Shown here: piece after piece, positions 1-4,501 of the stretch
Layout: each line of letters begins with the position of its first letter
Position numbering within the stretch: position 1 is the stretch's first letter
NCBI GenBank assembly: GCA_016288255.1
Contig: JAEEYS010000082.1
Span: forward strand, 1-5,555
Reading direction: 5' to 3'
DNA: 5,555 nucleotides
Origin: Bacillota bacterium
GTDB taxonomy: Bacteria > Bacillota > Tb-RUG-66
Program-made: the position numbers and the translations under genes
Notes under the pieces: model-generated
The model's input: the letters and a program-made list of their open reading frames with translations, nothing else
Database searches by the model: none
Told to the model about the DNA's origin: nothing

Positions 1-104
1 CTTTCTCCATCGTAAGACACATCCACCGTATATTTGTTTTTTGTAAGGATCTGGCTCAAAGCGTCAGAAAGCCTGACTTCATCTTCCACGATCAAAATAC
101 GCAT
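1..104 (-). CDS. Response regulator, N-terminal fragment (OmpR/PhoB-like receiver)
   Basis: Only the first 34 codons lie in the window; the gene continues past the left edge. The N-terminus reads MRILIVEDE, the first beta strand of a CheY-like receiver with the acidic pair E7-D8 that helps bind Mg2+. It continues with LSDALSQIL and a VDVSYDGE segment, as in helix 1 and strand 2 of receivers from two-component systems. The phosphoacceptor aspartate and the output domain are outside the window, so the OmpR/PhoB assignment is inferred from N-terminal style only. The ATG start has a strong Shine-Dalgarno GGAGGG (111-116 on the plus strand) six bases upstream. The gene is divergent from everything to its right up to 3678, and its own promoter is seen at 126-131. 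Confidence 0.85.
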   Translation of the reverse strand, partial: MRILIVEDEVRLSDALSQILTKNKYTVDVSYDGE

Positions 105-125
105 AGGGATCCCTCCGTTTTATCC

Positions 126-131
126 ATTATA
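126..131 (-). promoter_or_regulatory. Extended -10 promoter of the response-regulator gene
   Basis: On the minus strand the sequence reads TGTTATAAT, a perfect -10 hexamer preceded by the TGn extension. It lies 22 bases before the ATG at 104. No good -35 is seen 16-18 bases upstream, which is common for extended -10 promoters. Transcription would start near 119, just ahead of the GGAGGG ribosome site, giving a very short leader. Confidence 0.55.
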
Positions 132-224
132 ACACAGACCGAAGCGACGCAAAATACATTCCTCGGTTTTCTTTTAGTATAACAATGTTTTCTGAAATGA
201 AACTTAAATCAAAGGAGAAGAAAA

Positions 225-253
225 TTGATTTTAGCTGATTTTTGCGGTATAAT
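225..253 (+). promoter_or_regulatory. Near-consensus sigma-A promoter
   Basis: TTGATT (225-230) and TATAAT (248-253) are separated by exactly 17 bases, a near-ideal housekeeping promoter. Transcription would begin about 260. The TTG of the -35 box is also the only start codon of a 68-codon frame (225-431) that has an AGGAG site upstream. Because the promoter accounts for this TTG, I do not call the frame a gene. The promoter could drive a short RNA ending at the 414-439 hairpin and, by read-through, the hydrolase/thioesterase operon starting at 581. Confidence 0.65.
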
Positions 254-259
254 TGGTTC

Positions 260-439
260 AATCCTCGATGCTTTTATAATGCGAAAAGGAAGGCAAGAAC
301 AGGATACAGATACGATGGAGGAAATTCTTTGTATGGAGAATGGGACAAAAAAGCATGGATTACAGAAGAGCGGATCGATATCATTTTGCTTTAAAATCTA
401 TTTGGTTTGTCCGAAAGCTATCGTACTATAGCTTTTTTT
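260..439 (+). ncRNA. Candidate structured small RNA or attenuator leader (unidentified)
   Basis: A promoter 7 bases upstream and a U-tract hairpin at the end bracket a roughly 180-base transcript without a convincing gene. The predicted 5' end pairs with an internal segment: AATCC (260-264) with GGATT (357-361), then ATGCTTTT (268-275) with AAAAGCAT (349-356), with only a 3-base bulge (TCG) on one side. GGACAA (343-348), directly next to that stem, is complementary to TTGTCC (407-412), which would make an H-type pseudoknot stacked on the first helix. A local hairpin ATTCT/AGAAT lies inside near 323-340. I do not recognise a known riboswitch, T-box, 6S or SRP consensus. Pairing of this size can arise by chance in A+T-rich DNA, so this is a hypothesis. 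A leader peptide read from 225 or from the ATG at 279 (no Shine-Dalgarno) is the alternative. Confidence 0.35.
414..439 (+). terminator. Intrinsic terminator
   Basis: AAAGCTAT (414-421) and ATAGCTTT (428-435) form a perfect 8-bp stem with a 6-base loop, running into seven T residues (433-439). It ends the transcript from the 225-253 promoter. Lying 141 bases before the hydrolase gene at 581, it could also act as an attenuator for that operon. The stretch 440-580 shows no further gene and no strong second promoter. Confidence 0.7.
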
Positions 440-580
440 GTTTATAAAAGAGGAAATTGCAAAGAATAGATTTGTAAGGACAAAGAGTTTCTGTATCGTA
501 AAGCTACAAAACAGAGATTGCAGAGGAAAATATGCGGGAGCGGTCATAGAAAACGATAGAAAAAGAAAGGAAGAAAGTCT

Positions 581-1252
581 ATGAAAATAACATATTACGG
601 ACATGCGGCGGTAAAAATAGAAAACGAACAATACTCTGTGTTAGTAGATCCTTTTTTTAGAGGAAGAGGGGACGAAGAAGGATTGAAATCCCTGGGAAAA
701 GTAGATTTTATTTTGGTAACGCACGGACATTACGACCATTTGGGAGATGCAATAGAGATCGCAAAAGAAAAGAATGCTGTAGTGGTCAGCAATCCTGAAA
801 TAGCGGGCTATGTGGGAAGTTTTGGGATCGAGTGTATCGGATTTCAGCCCACCGGCTGGATCAAAATGCCTTTTGGCAGGTTAAAAGCCACCAACGCCCT
901 GCACACTTCCGGGATCAATACGGATCATGGAACCTTATATGGCGGTTTGGCATTCGGATATGTGATAGAAATGGATGGGAAAAAAGTCTATCACGCGGGA
1001 GATACGGGACTTATGGCGGATATGCAGTTATTAAAAAGAGAACAAGTGGATCTGGCCATTCTCCCCATTGGCGGGTTCTATACCATGGATATAGAAGAAG
1101 CCTTGAGAGCGATCGACTTTATTGAGCCCGCAGGAGTGCTGCCGATCCATTACAATACGTTTGGGGCCATTGAGCAGGATCCTTGCCGATTAAAAGAAAA
1201 ATCTCCCGTACCGGTAACGATCTTGGGAAACGGAGAAAGCATGGAGCTATAA
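581..1252 (+). CDS. UPF0173 family metal-dependent hydrolase (YtkL-like, MBL fold)
   Basis: This is a 223-residue protein, close to the usual 225-230 of UPF0173. It belongs to the UlaG-like branch of the metallo-beta-lactamase fold. It opens with MKITYYGHAA and a VDPFF strand (22-26). The metal motif THGHYDHLGD spans 47-56 (H48, H50, D52, H53), H108 follows in NALHTS, and VYHAGDTG (136-143) gives H138 and D141. LPIHYNT (187-193) gives the last histidine, H190. All ligands for a two-metal site are present, so it should be an active cytoplasmic hydrolase. The natural substrate of the family is unknown. The ATG has an AAAGGAAG ribosome site (566-573). It is first in a three-gene operon, 22 bases ahead of a thioesterase, which hints at an ester or thioester metabolite but does not prove it. 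Confidence 0.93.
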   Translation: MKITYYGHAAVKIENEQYSVLVDPFFRGRGDEEGLKSLGKVDFILVTHGHYDHLGDAIEIAKEKNAVVVSNPEIAGYVGSFGIECIGFQPTGWIKMPFGRLKATNALHTSGINTDHGTLYGGLAFGYVIEMDGKKVYHAGDTGLMADMQLLKREQVDLAILPIGGFYTMDIEEALRAIDFIEPAGVLPIHYNTFGAIEQDPCRLKEKSPVPVTILGNGESMEL

Positions 1253-1274
1253 CAGACGGCAATGAGGTGGTACA

Positions 1275-1703
1275 TTGGAAGAAAAATATGAGATCGATTT
1301 TTTAAAACTGAAAGAGTATTATGAAAATTCCGGCTGTTGGGAAAAACTTGGGTTAAAATTAGTCAGAGCAAATCATGACAGAGCAACGGTGGAACTTTTG
1401 GTAAAAGAAGAATTTTTGAACAGTTTGACCTACTGCCATGGCGGCATTATGACCATTGTGGCAGACGCTGCCATGGGTGTGGCAATGGTCTTGGAAGGAA
1501 GAAGGGGCGTCACATTGGAGATCAATCAGAATCTGATCCGGCATGTGCATCCCGGAGATATTTTGTCTGCGGAAGGCGAAGTGCTCCATAAAGGAAGCAG
1601 AAGCATTGTTTGTGAAGTGAAAATGTATATCAAACAAAGCGGTAAATTATGCGGTGTGGGCAGAGGCACTTTTTTGTCGATCGCAGGCAGTCTGCAGTTA
1701 TAA
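1275..1703 (+). CDS. PaaI-type hotdog thioesterase (first of a tandem pair)
   Basis: This 142-residue single hotdog domain has the length typical of PaaI/YbgC-like acyl-CoA thioesterases. The active-site signature is intact: N49, then C54-H55-G56-G57, then D64 on the long helix (ADAAMGVAM, 63-71). The N-to-H and H-to-D spacings of 6 and 9 match PaaI. Strands follow with GVTLEIN (78-84), SAEGEVLH (98-105) and GRGTF (129-133). The family hydrolyses aryl- or acyl-CoA thioesters in the cytoplasm, usually as dimers or tetramers; the substrate here cannot be read. The start is TTG, chosen because GAGGTGG (1264-1270) sits just upstream and the next in-frame ATG (codon 59) would remove the catalytic part. 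It lies 22 bases after the hydrolase and 29 bases before its paralogue, so it is probably co-transcribed. Confidence 0.9.
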   Translation: MEEKYEIDFLKLKEYYENSGCWEKLGLKLVRANHDRATVELLVKEEFLNSLTYCHGGIMTIVADAAMGVAMVLEGRRGVTLEINQNLIRHVHPGDILSAEGEVLHKGSRSIVCEVKMYIKQSGKLCGVGRGTFLSIAGSLQL

Positions 1704-1732
1704 AAACGATAAAAAGAAAGGAAATTTTACGT

Positions 1733-2155
1733 ATGGCATTACAGCATGAAAACGTTGCGCCGGAAATTGTGGAAGTCATTGAAGGGTTTCAGGATATCCC
1801 CAGTTTTCAGTTTTTTGATATGCATATCACAAAAATATCAAAAGGACGTTCTACTTTAGAATTTACGGTAAGACCGGAGCATTTGAACACATTGGGGCTA
1901 TGCCACGGTGGCGTGATGGCGACCATTGCGGATACGGCGATGGGGGTAGCCATGAGGACCACCGGTCCAAGCGGAGTCACCGTAGAGATCAATGTGAACT
2001 TTATCCGCAGTACCAAGGTGGGAGATACCATGGTAGCGGAAGGAGAAGTGCTTCACAGAGGGAAAAAAAGTATCGTTTGCGAATCCCGCGTTTATGTCAA
2101 GCAAACAGGAAAGCTCTGCGCGGTTTCCAGAGGGACTTTCTTGTTGGTGGAATAA
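1733..2155 (+). CDS. PaaI-type hotdog thioesterase (second of a tandem pair)
   Basis: This 140-residue hotdog protein is a clear paralogue of its upstream neighbour. Across the 89 residues starting at the catalytic asparagine I count about 54 identities (roughly 60%). The signature is N52, C57-H58-G59-G60 and D67 within IADTAMGVAM (65-74). Conserved strands are GVTVEIN (81-87), AEGEVLHRG (102-110) and SRGTF (132-136). The N-terminal 45 residues differ strongly from the first copy, suggesting divergence in the substrate lid. The open frame extends back to 1649, but that start lies inside the previous gene. The ATG at 1733 has AAGGA (1718-1722) about ten bases upstream and gives the family length. 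Likely role: acyl- or aryl-CoA thioester hydrolysis, substrate unknown. Last gene of the operon, followed by the terminator at 2228-2268. Confidence 0.9.
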   Translation: MALQHENVAPEIVEVIEGFQDIPSFQFFDMHITKISKGRSTLEFTVRPEHLNTLGLCHGGVMATIADTAMGVAMRTTGPSGVTVEINVNFIRSTKVGDTMVAEGEVLHRGKKSIVCESRVYVKQTGKLCAVSRGTFLLVE

Positions 2156-2227
2156 AAGAAGAGGTTCAAACGGCAATAGAGCAAAACAGGATGTTTTTGT
2201 TATTTGAGAATAGACTGCTTTAGAAGA

Positions 2228-2268
2228 AAAGCCTTCGACTTCTGATGATATCGGGTGCCGAAGGCTTT
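2228..2268 (+). terminator. Intrinsic terminator after the thioesterase pair
   Basis: AAAGCCTTCG (2228-2237) pairs perfectly with CGAAGGCTTT (2259-2268). The inner bases 2239-2257 can extend the stem through G-U pairs to a 5-base loop. The T-run after the stem is short (TTTAT), so termination may be moderate. It separates the hydrolase/thioesterase operon from the queuosine unit. Confidence 0.65.
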
Positions 2269-2303
2269 ATACTGCTTTATGAGGATTCTTCAAAAAGGTT
2301 TGG

Positions 2304-2331
2304 TTGACTTTTTTTGACAGAATGTTATAAT
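2304..2331 (+). promoter_or_regulatory. Strong promoter of the yhhQ-queF unit
   Basis: TTGACT (2304-2309) and TATAAT (2326-2331) are 16 bases apart, and the -10 carries the TGn extension (TGTTATAAT, 2323-2331). A second TTGACA-like match at 2314-2319 is too close to the -10 to be used with it. The start of transcription is expected near 2338, just before the riboswitch aptamer. Confidence 0.8.
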
Positions 2332-2344
2332 AAAGAAGCTATAT

Positions 2345-2453
2345 GCCGACAGTTCATTTGTACCTTCCTGTCGTTAAACAAAACCGGGACTACATATATT
2401 GCATAGAGATTTATTGTGTCTTTTTGTAGTCTTGCGGGTGCAAGACTTTTTTT
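2345..2453 (+). promoter_or_regulatory. preQ1-type riboswitch with transcription-attenuation platform
   Basis: The leader of the queuosine genes starts with stem CGACAG (2347-2352) / CTGTCG (2368-2373) closing a 15-base loop that holds G2360 and ACC (2362-2364). An A-rich tail follows, TTAAACAAAACC (2374-2385), then GGGA. Stem, C-containing loop and an A-rich tail ending in bases that pair back into the loop are the layout of preQ1 class I aptamers. The tail closely resembles the Thermoanaerobacter example as I remember it. The tail GGG can pair with UUC (2353-2355) in the pseudoknot. Alternatively, GGGACTACA (2386-2394) pairs with TGTAGTCTT (2425-2433; 7 Watson-Crick and 2 G-U pairs) as an antiterminator that destroys the terminator at 2428-2453. 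Ligand binding would therefore switch transcription off. The loop is longer than in classical members, so the subclass is uncertain. Confidence 0.72.
2428..2453 (+). terminator. Regulated intrinsic terminator of the riboswitch
   Basis: AGTCTTGC (2428-2435) and GCAAGACT (2440-2447) form a perfect 8-bp stem with loop GGGT, ending in seven T residues (2447-2453). Six bases of its 5' arm (2428-2433) are shared with the antiterminator, so the two folds exclude each other. It lies 19 bases before the yhhQ start, ahead of the AAGGAG ribosome site (2459-2464). Control is therefore at transcription elongation. Confidence 0.85.
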
Positions 2454-2472
2454 ATTGTAAGGAGTTTGTTTT

Positions 2473-3150
2473 ATGGAAGAAAAGAAAAAGGTATCTCAGT
2501 TGTTTATGATCATTGCGGTGATCTATGTCACCTGCTTACTTCTTTCCAATCTGATCGCCGGAAAAATGTGGGCGGTGACAGACAGCATAACGCTTCCTGC
2601 CGCAGTTGTTCTGTTCCCCATCACTTATATCTTGGGCGATGTTTTTACGGAAGTGTACGGCTTTAAAAAAGCCCGTATCATCATCTGGCTTGGATTCGCC
2701 TGCAGCTTTTTTGCCGTTGCGATCTATTTAATAACGATCGCCCTGCCGCATCCGGGCTATTGGGAAAATCAAGGAGCTTACGCGGTGGTAATGGGAACCA
2801 CGCCTCGTGTTGCCATAGCATCTTTTATGGGGTATTTGTTCGGTGAGTTTTCCAATTCCATGATACTGTCTAAACTGAAAGTGAAGATGGACGGAAAACA
2901 GCTGTGGGTCAGAACGATCCTTTCCACTTTGGTGGGAGAAGGATTCGATTCCATCATTTTTATCATGATCTCTTTCTGGGGCACCATGGATAATTCCGTA
3001 GTTCTCAGTATGATCCTTTATCAGTATCTTTTCAAGGTAGGCTATGAAGCTATTTTTACTCCTCTTACTTATGGAGTGACAGGATGGCTGAAACGCAAAG
3101 AAGGGATCGATACGTATGACTATGATATCAATTATAATATTATAAGGTGA
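2473..3150 (+). CDS. yhhQ: Queuosine precursor transporter, YhhQ family (DUF165)
   Basis: This 225-residue integral membrane protein has the YhhQ/COG1738 signature [16 protein letters not shown] (41-56), then EVYGFKKAR (60-68). Hydrophobic segments lie near 9-30, 40-55, 67-92, 112-133, 157-170 and 176-205, matching a roughly six-helix importer. Charged residues E60, R68, E125 and E156 sit at or within membrane segments, as in the family. Members take up the 7-deazaguanine precursors preQ0 and/or preQ1. The location behind a preQ1-type switch and in front of queF supports that substrate strongly. The start is ATG with AAGGAG (2459-2464) eight bases upstream. The TGA stop lies inside the ribosome site of queF, so the two are translated in close coupling. 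It is distinct from the ECF-type QueT. Confidence 0.93.
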   Translation: MEEKKKVSQLFMIIAVIYVTCLLLSNLIAGKMWAVTDSITLPAAVVLFPITYILGDVFTEVYGFKKARIIIWLGFACSFFAVAIYLITIALPHPGYWENQGAYAVVMGTTPRVAIASFMGYLFGEFSNSMILSKLKVKMDGKQLWVRTILSTLVGEGFDSIIFIMISFWGTMDNSVVLSMILYQYLFKVGYEAIFTPLTYGVTGWLKRKEGIDTYDYDINYNIIR

Positions 3151-3154
3151 TCAA

Positions 3155-3637
3155 ATGAGAGGTAAAGAGAGTCTAACCAAGTTAGGAAACAAACAAACAA
3201 AATACAGCACAGATTATGATCCGGATGTATTGGAAGTGTTCCGGAACAAGCACCCGGAAAAGGATTATTTTGTAAAGTTCAATTGCCCTGAATTTACGAC
3301 CCTTTGTCCTATCACAGGCCAGCCGGATTTTGCGACCATTACCATTTCGTATGTGCCGGATGAAAAACTGGTAGAAAGCAAATCTTTAAAACTTTATTTG
3401 TTTTCTTTCCGGGAACACGGCGATTTTCATGAGGATGTGGTCAATACGATCATGAAAGATCTGATCAAAGTGATGGATCCCAAATATATTGAGGTCTGGG
3501 GAAGATTCCTTCCTCGCGGCGGGCTGTCTATCGACCCTTACGCAAACTACGGAAAACCCGGCACACGTTGGGAAGCGGTGGCTTGGGATCGATTGAGCCA
3601 TCACGATATGCATCCTGAAAAAGTGACTAACAGATAA
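3155..3637 (+). CDS. queF: NADPH-dependent preQ0 reductase (7-cyano-7-deazaguanine reductase)
   Basis: QueF reduces the nitrile of preQ0 to the aminomethyl of preQ1 with two NADPH, a cytoplasmic step before insertion at position 34 of GUN-anticodon tRNAs. The protein has 160 residues, the short unimodular Bacillus type with a tunnel fold. Key residues are present: catalytic C51 in [14 protein letters not shown] (47-60), D58, the QueF signature [12 protein letters not shown] (74-85), and H92-E93 in HGDFHED, which bind the base. RGGLSIDPY (121-129) and NYGKPGT (131-137) are also typical. The ATG follows AAGGTGATC (3144-3152), an excellent anti-16S match that contains the yhhQ stop. Only 4 bases separate the genes. 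No queC, queD or queE lies in the window, so imported preQ0 is a plausible substrate source. Confidence 0.97.
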   Translation: MRGKESLTKLGNKQTKYSTDYDPDVLEVFRNKHPEKDYFVKFNCPEFTTLCPITGQPDFATITISYVPDEKLVESKSLKLYLFSFREHGDFHEDVVNTIMKDLIKVMDPKYIEVWGRFLPRGGLSIDPYANYGKPGTRWEAVAWDRLSHHDMHPEKVTNR

Positions 3638-3678
3638 AAACATTTGTATGAACTTTCAGTTCATACAAATGTTTTTTT
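3636..3678 (+). terminator. Strong intrinsic terminator after queF
   Basis: A perfect 19-bp inverted repeat (3636-3654 with 3658-3676) with loop TTC begins inside the queF stop codon and ends in seven T residues (3672-3678). The A-run on the 5' side means it could also terminate minus-strand transcription that passes the tRNA terminator at 3708-3736. Confidence 0.9.
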
Positions 3679-3707
3679 GTATTTTGCGATATTTAGAAGA
3701 CTCTGAT

Positions 3708-3736
3708 AAAAAAAGACTGTGTTCTCACAGCCTTTT
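3708..3736 (-). terminator. Intrinsic terminator of the tRNA-Arg transcript
   Basis: On the minus strand GGCTGTG (3732-3726) pairs with CACAGTC (3721-3715), with one G-U pair and loop AGAA, followed by seven T residues (3714-3708). It lies about 35 bases beyond the CCA end of the tRNA. Read on the plus strand, the short TTTT (3733-3736) makes it a weak terminator. Confidence 0.75.
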
Positions 3737-3767
3737 CAGTCAAACATAAAATCAGTCAAACATAAAA
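3736..3767. repeat. Two tandem copies of a 16-bp direct repeat
   Basis: The unit TCAGTCAAACATAAAA occurs at 3736-3751 and again, identical, at 3752-3767. It lies between the tRNA 3' end and its terminator, so it would be part of the precursor trailer removed during tRNA maturation. A slippage duplication is the simplest origin. Confidence 0.9.
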
Positions 3768-3768
3768 A

Positions 3769-3843
3769 TGGTATGCCCGATAGGAATCGAACCTACGCTT
3801 TTGGCTCCGGAGGCCAACGCTCTATCCACTGAGCTACGGGCAC
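3769..3843 (-). tRNA. tRNA-Arg (anticodon CCG)
   Basis: The 75-base cloverleaf is complete. The acceptor stem GTGCCCG (3843-3837) pairs with CGGGCAT with a terminal G-U. The D arm is GCTC/GAGC. The anticodon stem TTGGC/GCCAA closes loop CTCCGGA with anticodon CCG and C at position 32. The T arm is GTAGG-TTCGATT-CCTAT, and the discriminator A plus an encoded CCA (plus-strand TGG, 3769-3771) end it. It reads the CGG arginine codon. It lies just downstream of plsY on the same strand but has its own promoter. Confidence 0.97.
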
Positions 3844-3854
3844 ACGACGATATT

Positions 3855-3884
3855 ATTATACAATGCGGTATTCCATAAAATCAA
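3855..3884 (-). promoter_or_regulatory. Promoter of tRNA-Arg, overlapping the plsY stop codon
   Basis: On the minus strand TTGATT (3884-3879) and a perfect TATAAT (3860-3855) are 18 bases apart. Transcription would start around 3848, a few bases before the mature tRNA 5' end. The TGA stop of plsY (3883-3881) is part of the -35 box. No terminator lies between plsY and the tRNA, so read-through from plsY is also possible. Confidence 0.75.
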
Positions 3885-4486
3885 CTTTTTTTCTTGCCAA
3901 AATCTTTGGTGATCTTGTTTTCCGTACCATTTAACAGCCTTTTGATATTTTCTTTATGGCGGATCACGATCAAAATCGCCAAAACGGAAACAAAAATGAC
4001 GATCTTGATATCATTATGAAGCAGCAGGGAAGTGATGGGCGCGGTCCCGATGGCAAGGATAGAGGCCAGAGAAACGTATTTGGTCAATATAACGATGACA
4101 GCCCAAAGAGAGATGTTGATGACCAAAACGGGCCAGGATAGCACCAGCATGGCTCCCGCGGCGGTGGCGACGCCTTTTCCGCCTTTGAAATTTAAAAAGA
4201 GGGTATAGCTGTGTCCTAAAATCACGCAGGCGGCCGCTAAGACTTCATATAAAGTATCATGCCCCACATATCGGCCGATCAATACAGCCAAAGAGCCTTT
4301 GAAGGCGTCCAGCAAAAAAGTAATGATACCGGCCTTTGCTCCCAGCACCCGAAAGGTGTTGGTCGCACCGGTATTGCCGCTGCCATGATCTCGAATATCC
4401 TCGATACCCATCATTTTTCCAACTAAAAAACCGGAAGGAATGGAGCCCAAAAGATAAGCAATTACGCAGACAATCACCAGTTTCAT
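3881..4486 (-). CDS. plsY: Acyl-phosphate:glycerol-3-phosphate acyltransferase
   Basis: PlsY transfers the acyl group of acyl-phosphate (made by PlsX) to glycerol-3-phosphate, the first committed step of phospholipid synthesis, in the membrane. The 201-residue length is normal. Conserved motifs are LGSIPSG (13-19), GSGNTGATN (35-43, the acidic/phosphate loop region), DAFKG (60-64), GHSYTLFLNFKGGKGVATAA (91-110, holding the invariant GHS and KGGKG) and HKENIKRLLNGTE (177-189). Membrane segments are near 2-23, 51-72, 82-98, 108-134, 138-156 and 160-176. The ATG has AAAGGAA (plus-strand 4495-4501) eight bases upstream, directly touching the stop codon of the upstream acetyltransferase gene. The 15-base gap suggests co-transcription. 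The stop codon lies within the tRNA-Arg promoter. Confidence 0.97.
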   Translation of the reverse strand: MKLVIVCVIAYLLGSIPSGFLVGKMMGIEDIRDHGSGNTGATNTFRVLGAKAGIITFLLDAFKGSLAVLIGRYVGHDTLYEVLAAACVILGHSYTLFLNFKGGKGVATAAGAMLVLSWPVLVINISLWAVIVILTKYVSLASILAIGTAPITSLLLHNDIKIVIFVSVLAILIVIRHKENIKRLLNGTENKITKDFGKKKS

Positions 4487-4501
4487 GACATAAGTTCCTT
4501 T

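Noticed and set aside
105..114. AGGGATCCCT palindrome before the response-regulator start
   Set aside because: A 10-base palindrome is expected by chance and it is explained by the ribosome-site spacer; no operator evidence.
178..183. TATAAC as a plus-strand -10 box
   Set aside because: The hexamer 17 bases upstream (TACATT) is a poor -35, there is no TGn extension, and a far better promoter lies at 225-253.
260..412. Identity of the candidate RNA as RNase P, SRP RNA, T-box or 6S RNA
   Set aside because: Short lookalikes such as GGAGGAAATTC and ACAGAAG occur, but length and the rest of the conserved core do not fit RNase P or SRP. No T-box specifier or antiterminator motif is present, and the 5' and 3' ends do not form the long 6S hairpin.
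472..499. TTGTAA-16-TATCGT as a second promoter for the hydrolase operon
   Set aside because: Both boxes match only about four of six bases; matches this weak are common in A+T-rich DNA.
1649..1732. 28-codon upstream extension of the second thioesterase
   Set aside because: It lies mostly inside the preceding gene in another frame, has no ribosome site, and its residues do not resemble a hotdog N-terminus.
2182..2199. CAAAACA-GGA-TGTTTTTG hairpin as a terminator
   Set aside because: The stem is nearly all A-U, the loop is tight and the T-run is part of the stem; the GC-containing hairpin at 2228-2268 is the better terminator.
832..2223. Other open frames within the hydrolase and thioesterase genes on both strands
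   Set aside because: They overlap confidently assigned genes in other frames, lack ribosome sites and give low-complexity or unrecognisable proteins.
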